Shown here: positions 54,785 to 62,415 of the stretch, piece after piece
Layout of the letters: every line of letters begins with the position of its first letter
Numbering within the stretch: position 1 is the first letter of the stretch
Assembly: GCA_965226025.1 (NCBI GenBank)
Contig: CBDDCD010000002.1
Coordinates: 124,001 to 188,000, forward strand
DNA: 64,000 nt
Origin: Moanibacter sp965226025
GTDB taxonomy: Bacteria; Verrucomicrobiota; Verrucomicrobiia; Opitutales; UBA2987
Direction of reading: 5' to 3'
Made by a program: the position numbers and the translations under genes
The notes under the pieces: generated by a model
Database searches by the model: none
The model's input: only the letters and a program-made list of their open reading frames with translations
Told to the model about the DNA's origin: nothing

Positions 54785-54811
54785 GCAACGGATGAAAGCA
54801 CGACAACGGAT
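54785..54811 (+). repeat. 27-bp bipartite repeat, single copy
   Basis: GCAACGGAT-N9-ACAACGGAT between the sulfatase stop and the PhyH start, the fifth copy of the unit in this window. Confidence 0.7.
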
Positions 54812-54948
54812 AGGGTTCAAGGATGTTTGGGAAACCTACGAAGGATCGATTCGGCAGAACTCGGTTTGCTGTTTGTCACCCATGACCGGCAGCTCGGACG
54901 AGCCGCTCAGGCTATGGGCATCGAAGGCGAGGGCGCGTGATTCCCAAG

Positions 54949-56472
54949 CTACCTGTCACTCTGGCGCAGCACATCACCTGGATCCTCGGGAAAATCCGAG
55001 ATTCCCTTGGATCGGTCGAACTGGTAGACCCTCTGTCCCTCCCATTCCCATTTCTTGTACGGGAGCTCCTTGAGATCGTTGTTATGCAGCGCATCGTGGG
55101 CACCAGGTTGCCGGCAGGCGGAGACCGCCCTCTCTCTCAACCGGACCGCGGTCTCCCGCCGTTCCGCGGCCATGTTCTGAAGCTCATGAGGATCGCTTTC
55201 CATGTCAAATAGCTGCTCTTGGCCGCCGTTGGCCAGGTAGATGTACTTCCAGCGCGCCTCGCGCACCATAATCTTGAAGGCGGACGAGCCGGGCACGCCG
55301 TAGTAGCCGATAGCTGCATCACGGGGAGCGGCGGATCCTTCGATGACACCAAGAAGGTCGATTCCTTCTCGGACCTCGCTGTTACCTGCTGCACCCGTGG
55401 CCAACCCAAACAGGTCCGTCAAGCAGACCAGTTCGCTCCGTCGTTGGTCCGCCGGCAATTGTGCCGGCCAGCTCACGAGAAAGGGGACCCGGGTACTGAC
55501 ATCGAAGAAGCTCTCTTTCTGCCACCCGTGGTGATCCCCCAGGTGGTCACCATGATCGGAGAAGAAGCAGATCAAGGTATTCTCGGTTTCTTCCTGTTCT
55601 TCAACCGCATCCAGAATTGTTCCAAGACAGTGATCGATGTAGGACATTTCGCCGTAATACCTGGCCTTGAGGATCCGGGCATGGGGATCGTTGATGGACT
55701 CGGCCCAGATTCTGTCATTCATCTGCGGGATCTGCTGGTCCATATGGTCCGTTTTGATGTCTCCCTTGACGGGCGAAGGCATACGATCCGGATCATACAT
55801 CCGATTAAAAGGAATGGGCGGGGCGAACGGAGGATGGGGACCGACGAAAGATACGAACCCGAAATAGGGCCGCCTGTCGTGCGCCGCCAGCTGCTCGACA
55901 GCACGAGCAGCCGCCCAACCTTCGACGGCACACTGAGCCGGTTGCGCGCTCATCTGCGGCATGTAGTACATCTCCGTGCGCTCCCCCATCAATACTTCCA
56001 GATGGTCGTATTTAGGAAACTCCCGATGCAGCCAAGAAGCATAAGCGTCGCCTTCCCTTTGTTCCGGAGTCTGATAGAGTTCTTCACTGTGTAGATGGAG
56101 ATCGTAGCCCAGATTTTCGTTCCAGGGACCGCTATGGAATTTCCCGATTCCAAAGGTGCGGTAGCCCAGTTCCCTCATCCGTTTGGCGAGATAAGGACCG
56201 CATCGACCTTCGACGGTTTCAACCTGGCCCGGTACGGGATCGGATCGAGCGTTACTGAAAATTCGCGTGGTCGGCGGTTCGCACCCGGTTCGGATCATGG
56301 TGCGAGCCGCCACACACACCGGACAGTTTGAATAGGCGTTCGTGAAAGCCAACCCCCGCCGCACCAGCCGATCAAGATTCGGCGTAAATATGTGCTCGTT
56401 ACCCAGCGACGCGATGGTGTCGAACCGCTGCTGGTCCGTCATGATAAAAAGGATGTTCGGCTTTTCTGTCAT
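54949..56472 (-). CDS. Type I sulfatase
   Basis: 507 residues without signal peptide. The N-terminal metal region is NILFIMTDQQRFD, and the formylglycine motif is CVAAR (Cys53 to Arg57), which requires a maturase not seen in this window. FGIGKFHSGPW, FVGPHPPFAPP, FFSDHGDHLGDHHGWQKESF and RWKYIYLANG are family landmarks. The DHG-HLGDHHGWQKE segment carries the second metal site. Substrate unknown; a cytoplasmic sulfatase acting on imported sulfated sugars is likely. A truncated relative is at 58417. Confidence 0.94.
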   Translation of the reverse strand: MTEKPNILFIMTDQQRFDTIASLGNEHIFTPNLDRLVRRGLAFTNAYSNCPVCVAARTMIRTGCEPPTTRIFSNARSDPVPGQVETVEGRCGPYLAKRMRELGYRTFGIGKFHSGPWNENLGYDLHLHSEELYQTPEQREGDAYASWLHREFPKYDHLEVLMGERTEMYYMPQMSAQPAQCAVEGWAAARAVEQLAAHDRRPYFGFVSFVGPHPPFAPPIPFNRMYDPDRMPSPVKGDIKTDHMDQQIPQMNDRIWAESINDPHARILKARYYGEMSYIDHCLGTILDAVEEQEETENTLICFFSDHGDHLGDHHGWQKESFFDVSTRVPFLVSWPAQLPADQRRSELVCLTDLFGLATGAAGNSEVREGIDLLGVIEGSAAPRDAAIGYYGVPGSSAFKIMVREARWKYIYLANGGQEQLFDMESDPHELQNMAAERRETAVRLRERAVSACRQPGAHDALHNNDLKELPYKKWEWEGQRVYQFDRSKGISDFPEDPGDVLRQSDR

Positions 56473-56901
56473 GGCGGACGCTACTATGAACTGATGTTTT
56501 TCAACCTGTCTACAGATTACACGAAATTAGATAAGCAAGCGCTTGTCCCACGAGTGCCGGCAGGCGTAGGTCAACCGCTTGTCACGGCGCAGTCCGACTT
56601 CGGAGGACGGAGACGGGTCTCGGTTGACAATCAGCTTCCGAGGGTATCGGTCGATCTCTTTTCGACAAAGCTGACGACCAGGCTTACTACGAAGATTCAT
56701 GCTCCGAAGGTCTGGATTCCTTTTGAATTCTAGGGATCGTTTTACCGGCAATGAGGTCGAAGAAACGCTCACGCGTTCCTTTACGGAAAGACTCGCTCCC
56801 TGTAGCGGAATCCGTAAGGATTTCGAGCACTCAAATCGGCCTACCTGAAATCTGATATGCGACTGTTAGAATCTAACTTTTCACCAAGACCAATGCTCCG
56901 A
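56473..56901. other. Gap with a GTAG-family REP-like hairpin, no gene
   Basis: About 430 bp with no convincing gene. GTAGCGGAATCCGTAAGGATT lies at 56802-56822. Compared with 26179-26199, the stem AATGC/GCATT has become AATCC/GGATT, a paired change that keeps the fold. An adjacent TTCCTTTACGGAA forms a second small inverted structure. No promoter can be named for the downstream gene. Confidence 0.6.
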
Positions 56902-58268
56902 ATGAAACCCACTGCCAAACACCTCGTCATTGCTTGCTGCATTGGCTCGATTTCCAGTCCCCTCCTCTGCCACGCCGACGACTGGCCTCAATGGCTGGGC
57001 CCGCAGGGAGATTCCATTTGGCGCGAGTCAGGAATTATCGGTGAGATTCCGGAAGGAGGCCTGAAATTCAAATGGAGGCATGGGGTCGGGCTGGGTTATG
57101 CGGGACCGGCTGTAGCCGGCGGGAGAGTCTTCGTTTTGGACTACGAGAAAACCTCCGGGGAAATCTCGAACCGGGCCGGCTGGAAAGATGAGCTTGAAGG
57201 GAAAGAACGCATCCTTTGCTTTTCCTCGGGCACCGGTGACCTCCTATGGAAGTACGAATATCCCCGCCCATACCAACTTTCTTTTCCCTCCGGCCCCCGC
57301 TCCACCCCAACCGTTGCGGAGGGAAAGGTCTACTCCCTTGGGGCCGAAGGCAACCTGGTCTGCCTGAGCGCCACCACAGGTGGAGAGATCTGGTCGGTTT
57401 CCTTTAACGAGAAGTACGATACTGAGACACCTCATTGGGGTTATTCGGCCCATCCCCTGGTTGTCGGCGATACTCTTTACTGCGTCGTGGGCGGTGAAGG
57501 CAGTGTCGCAGTGGCATTTGATAAGAATACGGGAGAAGAGAAATGGCGCGCCCTGACAGCTGCCGAGCCAGGTTACTGTCCTCCTACCTTGATCGATCAC
57601 GGGGGCCGGCAGCAGCTCTGCTTATCTGGCACCCGGAAGGCCTCAACAGCCTCAACCCATCGACCGGTGAAGTATATTGGACCGCCGACCTGAGACCCTC
57701 TTACGGATTTTCCGTCTGTCGACCCCGTCTCCATGGCTCCCTTCTATTCGCCAGCGGTATGCGCGCCACTGGCCTCCTGAAACTCAACGAGGAGAAGCCC
57801 GGTTTTGAATTGCTCTGGCGCGGAAGTGGCAGAAATGCTGTCTATGCCGGGATCAGCACTCCTTTTTTCGACGGGAAGATGGTCTATGGTTGTGATATCG
57901 AGTCGGGAGCGCTTATGGGCGTTCGAGCAAGGGATGGCAAAAGACTTTGGGAGACGAAAATACCGACCGTGGGCAATCACGACGAATCCCGACACGGAAC
58001 CGCATTCATTGTCCATCATTCGGGCAGCAATCGGTATTTTCTCTTCAATGAGAAGGGAGAATTGATCCTGTCCCATCTCACGCCGGAAGGCTATCATGAA
58101 ACGGGACGCGCGAAAGTCCTCGAACCGACCAACTACACCGGTAAGCGCCCCGTTGTCTGGAGCCATCCCGCCTTCGCCGAAAAGAGCCTCTTCGCCCGCA
58201 ATGACAAGGAGATCGTATGCGTCGACCTGGCGGCGAGTTCGTATGGGTCCGGTAAGAGGTCGAACTAG
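56902..58268 (+). pseudogene. Secreted PQQ-binding-like beta-propeller protein, frameshifted
   Basis: From MKPTAKHLVIACCIGSISSP, a signal peptide ending near CHADDWPQWLGPQ, the first frame runs to 57693. Homologous reading switches near 57625: GGRQQL continues in the second frame as LIWHPEGLNSLNPSTGEVYW, then GALMGVRARDGKRLWETKIP and KEIVCVDLAAS. A two-base gain or one-base loss in CAGCTCTGCTTATC explains it. Blade motifs (GDLLWKYEY, TGGEIWSVSF, TGEEKWRAL) identify a PQQ-like repeat protein of the type encoded beside sulfatases in PVC bacteria. Its stop TAG coincides with the E5 repeat edge. Confidence 0.85.
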
Positions 58269-58364
58269 GAATCTGTCGGACTTCGAGCTTCGCAACATAC
58301 CATCAGGTCAGATCGGACTTATGAAGGTGCTGAATACCGACCGGGTCCATACCGACAGATTCCT
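58267..58364. repeat. ~97-bp inverted-end element E5
   Basis: Exact ends AGGAATCTGTCGG and CCGACAGATTCCT, 98 bp. The left end supplies the last bases of the stop codon of the PQQ-like gene. The interior begins ACTTCGAGCTTCGCAAC, similar to E6 (TTTTGCGCTTCGCAAT), and both contain TTCAGATCG or TCAGATCGG about 25 bp further in. Confidence 0.85.
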
Positions 58365-58416
58365 TTCGCAATACTTACCAAGTATACCGTCACCGCTGCA
58401 CGGCATCAAACGAAAA

Positions 58417-58842
58417 ATGAAACCAAAGAAACCCAATATTCTCGTCCTCATGACGGACCAGCAGCGGTTTGACGCCATGAGCTGCTCCGGCAACCCGGAA
58501 ATCCGAACGCCGCACCTGGACCAACTTGCCGCCTCGGGAGTTCGTTTCTCACAAGCGGTCACCCCGACACCAGTCTGTGTCGCCGCCCGGCGAAGTTTCA
58601 TCACCGGTCACCGCGTCTCTCGCACCCATTGGGTCTCCAACAGAAACCTTCCGGGCCCGCTTCCAGAACTCCCGACCATGATGTCGCTCCTCCTCAATTC
58701 GGGATACTGGACCCAAGGGATTGGAAAAATTAGCAATAAATTCACAAAGGGGATTGACAATCGAATGAGAATTCAACAATTTTGTAGAGTTCGGGGGGAT
58801 ATGGGGGATCTACAATCCTCGGAGATTTCGGAGAATATATAA
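58417..58842 (+). pseudogene. Type I sulfatase, C-terminally truncated
   Basis: About 105 native residues: NILVLMTDQQRFDAMSCSG, the formylglycine motif in TPVCVAARRSFITG, and SRTHWVSNRNLPGPLPELP. Similarity ends near GYWTQGIGK at about 58733. The rest, to 58842, is AT-rich and unlike a sulfatase, and the IS200/RAYT-type element begins 10 bp later. Catalytic residues of the C-terminal half are lost. Confidence 0.9.
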
Positions 58843-58851
58843 ATGAAGACT

Positions 58852-59398
58852 CCCCGCAGCAAGCTGCGGGGTATCCGACTTTAGCATTCCTCGCACTTTC
58901 TCACCATAGCATCAACTGCCGTAGTTCTGCCTTCGGTTTTCCTTGTTCGCGCACATATGCTTCCACCGTCGCCCAATCTCCTCTCTCTCCCACTGTCCCC
59001 ACGTAGTAGCCGTCCGACCAGTATTCTCCTCCCCACTGCTCCTTTCCTACCCACGGCTCCCTCCGAAAGACCTCTCGCGCCGTTAGGCTCTTATATATCT
59101 GCACTATCCTCCCAGGCGCCAACTCCGGATGCGCTCCACACAATAGGTGGGCGTGATCCTTATCGCATCCCAACCCCTCCATCTCGATCTCATAGCGCTG
59201 CCCGATCCCTTCTGTCGTTTCTTGCAATACCCTCCTCACTCTCTCCTCGATCAATCCCTTCCGATACTTTACCGGCATTACGTAATGATAATGTATTTCC
59301 CAGACACAGTGCCAACCTCGCTTTAGTCGGCTTTTTTCCTTCCTCTCTCCCACCCACTACTCCTAAAAAAGCTAGCAACCCCGTAGCAAGCTACGGGG
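58852..59398 (-). mobile_element. IS200/RAYT-type element flanked by matching hairpins
   Basis: The hairpins CCCCGCAGCAAGCTGCGGGG (58852-58871) and CCCCGTAGCAAGCTACGGGG (59379-59398) lie in the same orientation on either side of one tyrosine-transposase gene. They differ by one compensated base pair (C-G to T-A). This is the arrangement of REP-associated tyrosine transposases or IS200 ends. Similar hairpins occur elsewhere in the window (1200, 1271, 52588). Confidence 0.8.
58901..59353 (-). CDS. IS200/IS605-like Y1 transposase (TnpA or RAYT)
   Basis: 150 residues. The HUH motif is DKDHAHLL (His67, His69) and the nucleophile Tyr116 or Tyr117 lies in SDGYYVGTVGERG, with the helix VEAYVREQG. 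The start MGERKEKSRLKRGWHCVWEI runs into the usual 'HYHYVMPVKYR' strand. Length and flanking hairpins fit either an IS200 TnpA or a RAYT; the scattered REP-like hairpins favour RAYT. Confidence 0.9.
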   Translation of the reverse strand: MGERKEKSRLKRGWHCVWEIHYHYVMPVKYRKGLIEERVRRVLQETTEGIGQRYEIEMEGLGCDKDHAHLLCGAHPELAPGRIVQIYKSLTAREVFRREPWVGKEQWGGEYWSDGYYVGTVGERGDWATVEAYVREQGKPKAELRQLMLW

Positions 59399-59430
59399 AA
59401 TGACCAAGTTCAATCCTAGGAAGGATAACT

Positions 59431-60486
59431 ATGAAAAACATGAAGAAACAGATCATGAAAACCATCACGATGGGATGTGCTGCTACCGGCCTTATTCTGA
59501 CCGCCAATTTGGTCAATGCGTCGCCCTATGTTGTCCGGGGGCCTTTTCCGGCGACAACAGCATTTGGCCTTTTGCCGGCGCCGACGCAAGTGGCGGGCAA
59601 GGAATTTTCCGATCATTTTGATCGAGATACAGGAATGCCGGCCGTGGCTGACCCTGAACAGGTCATCTCTTGGGACGGCGGAGGAGGCACAACCGACAGT
59701 ACATTTGACTACACCGGTAGCCGAGATGCCCACCTTGGATTTACAGATAACGATGGTGAAGTGCACGCCTTAGCCCATGCCACTGACCTCCTCTTCCCTG
59801 CCATAATTGCGGATGCGGCTCATTTACTCTTCTCGGTAGACACCAGCCCCGATATTTATTACGAAAATTGGGGCAGCTCTGGGAAAGGATTGTGGGCCGC
59901 GGCTGTTACCGATATCGATGACATGAACCTTATTTCTGATCTCGACGGTTTGGAGGTCTGGGGACCCGAAGGACCAGGAGCAGACGATGCCATCCGATAC
60001 TCGCTCGAAGGAACCTCTGATCCCCACGGCGTAGCGATTTGGTCCTATACCGGTCCCGGTCTCCATATGAGTACCCCGTTTGCGAGCGTAGCAGAACTCG
60101 CGGCGGCCATTGCCCCCTTAAAAGGGCTTACGGGGATCGATATAGAAGCTGCGTTCAACTTGGATGGACACATGGTCGGCTTCGAAACGATTATGTTCAC
60201 CATCGATCCTATTACTCACCCCACCAGTGGCGGCCCGCTTTTTGACGGCGGCGAGATATTTGTCTATACCTTGGGAGCGGGTGCAGGTGCGGCCACCTAC
60301 CTGACCCACGGCGGCCATTTTTGGGACACTGCTTTTGACGTAAGGGGCACCTTTGGCGTCGCCAGCGAGAACGTCAACGCCCTGGAGGCTGTGTCTGTAA
60401 TCCCGGAACCAGGTTCGATCCTGCTCCTGGGCACGAGCCTGATCGGTCTTGCGATCGGTTACAACAGGCGGAATCGGAACGCCTAA
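59431..60486 (+). CDS. PEP-CTERM sorting domain protein
   Basis: 351 residues. The signal peptide is MKNMKKQIMKTITMGCAATG with cleavage near VNASP. The C-terminal sorting signal VIPEPGS is followed by a hydrophobic helix (ILLLGTSLIGLAIG) and the basic tail YNRRNRN. The middle is beta-rich, acidic and Cys-poor, typical of exported exopolysaccharide-associated proteins. A good Shine-Dalgarno (AGGAAGG) precedes the ATG and an intrinsic terminator follows. The EpsH/XrtA exosortase needed for sorting is not in this window. Confidence 0.92.
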   Translation: MKNMKKQIMKTITMGCAATGLILTANLVNASPYVVRGPFPATTAFGLLPAPTQVAGKEFSDHFDRDTGMPAVADPEQVISWDGGGGTTDSTFDYTGSRDAHLGFTDNDGEVHALAHATDLLFPAIIADAAHLLFSVDTSPDIYYENWGSSGKGLWAAAVTDIDDMNLISDLDGLEVWGPEGPGADDAIRYSLEGTSDPHGVAIWSYTGPGLHMSTPFASVAELAAAIAPLKGLTGIDIEAAFNLDGHMVGFETIMFTIDPITHPTSGGPLFDGGEIFVYTLGAGAGAATYLTHGGHFWDTAFDVRGTFGVASENVNALEAVSVIPEPGSILLLGTSLIGLAIGYNRRNRNA

Positions 60487-60508
60487 CTAACTGCACATAG
60501 CTTTAAGA

Positions 60509-60545
60509 AATGGCCCGCGCCGATCCGGCGTGGGCCATTTTTTTG
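60509..60545 (+). terminator. Intrinsic terminator of the PEP-CTERM gene
   Basis: A 14-bp stem (AATGGCCCGCGCCG with CGGCGTGGGCCATT, one G-U pair), loop ATC and a run of U, beginning 23 bp after the stop codon. Textbook shape. Confidence 0.93.
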
Positions 60546-60882
60546 ACAAGACTAACCTCGACAGATTCCCTCATTCAAAACCCTGAATTCGCCCCCTTCC
60601 AGATTCACTCGGACCTACCTGAGTCTCCCTTAAAGTCTTTTCGGCGGTGAACGGTCATCCCTCGCGAGCGCGGTCCTACACCTGACGGCAATCAAGTAAC
60701 TCGTAGTTTGGAGCGAAGCGGGAAGGAGGAAGCTGCCTACCTCGATGTTTCCCGGCTTGCCAGGATTGCATGGCTCTCTATCCGTTGTTTTCCTAATCCC
60801 CGGCTTGCAGGAGTTCACTGCACCCTCTGGACTCCTGAACACTAAAACCTGACACCATTCCCACTCTCCCCACGTCTCCGCC
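60546..60882. other. Gap with a single E-family end, no gene
   Basis: About 340 bp without a supported gene. CGACAGATTCC near 60559 is an isolated right end of the 97-bp family with no left partner. CATCCCTCGCGAGCGCGG near 60656 resembles a diverged REP-like hairpin. Nothing else is recognised. Confidence 0.5.
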
Positions 60883-62241
60883 TCACCGACTCTCCTCTTC
60901 CACATTTTTCGCACGCAGGCCTGCCAGGTTTCCAATGCTGGCTACTTCCGGCCACAGGCGGCGGACCACCCCGACCACGACAAGAGTCCCAACGGCTCCA
61001 CAAAGTACAGTCGGAACCGGGCCGATCAGGGCGGCCACCACTCCAGCTCGCATCGCCCCAAGATGCCGGGCGAAACCGCGGAACACCTGAGTCACGGCCG
61101 ACACTCGACCCCGCACGGAGTCAGGCGTCATCAGGTAAATCACACTCTGCCGCACCACCGACCCGACATTTTCGAATGCGCCCAACAGGAATAATACAAA
61201 GAGGGACAGACCCATGGAGCCGGAAACCCCAAAGAGAAAGACGGATCCCGAAAACAGAGCGACGGACCATAGAATCACGCGGCCGGGATTCCGCAGAGGG
61301 GGTCGATGGGCGAGGTAAAGCGCGGCCGCAAACGCTCCCAGTCCTTCAGAGGCACGCAACCAACCCAATCCGACCGCTCCAACGTGAAGGATCCGGTCGG
61401 CGAAGATAGGCAGGAGGGTCTCAATCCCACCGACTAGAGCAGCAAACATGTCCAGCGTCATGACACCCAATACCGCTTTGGTTTGGTGGACATAGCGGAC
61501 ACCGGCGAAAAGCTCCCGGACCGTTGCAGAGCGTTTCCCGGAGGTCGATTCAAAGGAATAGGAAATACATGCAAAGAGCGCGACAATGATGACGCCGAAA
61601 GCAGCATTCAGAACGTAGACGACGGAGAAATCGAGATACGCGACCATGAATCCTCCGGCAACCGGCCCCACAGTTTTGGCAACCTGAAATATTGTTCGAT
61701 TCCAGGTGACGGCGTTGGGAAAGGCCTCGAGAGGAAGGAGACGCGGGATCATGGCATGGCGCGAGGGATCGGCCGCGATCTTGAACAGGGCCATAAGCAG
61801 AACGATCAAGTAGATCAGAGAGAGGGAGGGATCTGCGAGATTGACGCCGCCGGTGTCGGCGTGCCGCTCAAACCCACTCAAAGCGGATGCAAGCGCGCCG
61901 CTGATGCCGGATAAAATCCCGTTTTCGGAGAGATTTCCCCTATTCAACGATACCAGCCCCAGGGATAGGGAGAGGACAGAATTCACCAGGAGGGCAAAAA
62001 TGACGATGCGCTTGCGGTTGAATCGATCGGCCCAGTGGCCGGCCGGCAGGGCGAAAACAAACAAGGGAATCACTTGAATGAGCCCGAGAAATCCCAAGGC
62101 GATCGCGGATCGCGTGATCTCATAAACCTCCCATGTGACCGCAAGGTTGAGCATGTGGCGCCCAAAGATGGAGAGGGAATTGGCGGCACTGTAGAGGCGG
62201 AAGTTTTGATAGCGTAGCGCCTGGTAGGGGTCGTGGCCCAT
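60883..62241 (-). CDS. MFS transporter, EntS/MFS_3-like
   Basis: 452 residues from ATG 62241, which gives MGHDPYQALRYQNFRLYSAAN; the ten codons upstream are E6 repeat sequence. It has about twelve hydrophobic segments, with the MFS signature GHWADRFNRKRI after the second and YLDFSVVYVLNAAFGVIIVA in the middle. The first half has an enlarged loop (LNRGNLSENGIL to NLADPSLSL). MFS_3 members export siderophores or drugs, or have unknown substrates. The start codon lies two bases from the E6 element, leaving little room for a normal ribosome-binding site. Confidence 0.9.
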   Translation of the reverse strand: MGHDPYQALRYQNFRLYSAANSLSIFGRHMLNLAVTWEVYEITRSAIALGFLGLIQVIPLFVFALPAGHWADRFNRKRIVIFALLVNSVLSLSLGLVSLNRGNLSENGILSGISGALASALSGFERHADTGGVNLADPSLSLIYLIVLLMALFKIAADPSRHAMIPRLLPLEAFPNAVTWNRTIFQVAKTVGPVAGGFMVAYLDFSVVYVLNAAFGVIIVALFACISYSFESTSGKRSATVRELFAGVRYVHQTKAVLGVMTLDMFAALVGGIETLLPIFADRILHVGAVGLGWLRASEGLGAFAAALYLAHRPPLRNPGRVILWSVALFSGSVFLFGVSGSMGLSLFVLFLLGAFENVGSVVRQSVIYLMTPDSVRGRVSAVTQVFRGFARHLGAMRAGVVAALIGPVPTVLCGAVGTLVVVGVVRRLWPEVASIGNLAGLRAKNVEEESR

Positions 62242-62242
62242 T

Positions 62243-62339
62243 AGGAATCTGTCGGGTTTTGCGCTTCGCAATATCGTTGAGGTTCAGATCGAAGGGTGGC
62301 GGATGTAATTCCGGAACAATTCCCTACCGACAGATTCCT
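62243..62339. repeat. ~97-bp inverted-end element E6
   Basis: Exact ends AGGAATCTGTCGG and CCGACAGATTCCT, 97 bp. The left end begins two bases upstream of the MFS start codon. Interior TTTTGCGCTTCGCAATATC resembles E5. E7 follows after one base. Confidence 0.85.
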
Positions 62340-62340
62340 C

Positions 62341-62415
62341 TTGCCAGGAGTCTGTCGGAAGAGCTTTGGTACTTGCACCGCAATCGAATCACAGAGTCCG
62401 ACAGACTCCTGGCAA
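62341..62415. repeat. Inverted-end element E7, 75 bp with 19-bp perfect arms
   Basis: TTGCCAGGAGTCTGTCGGA at 62341-62359 and its exact complement at 62397-62415. The core matches the E family with an A to G change in one arm matched by T to C in the other. The last base is the A of the ATG of the next gene. Confidence 0.85.
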
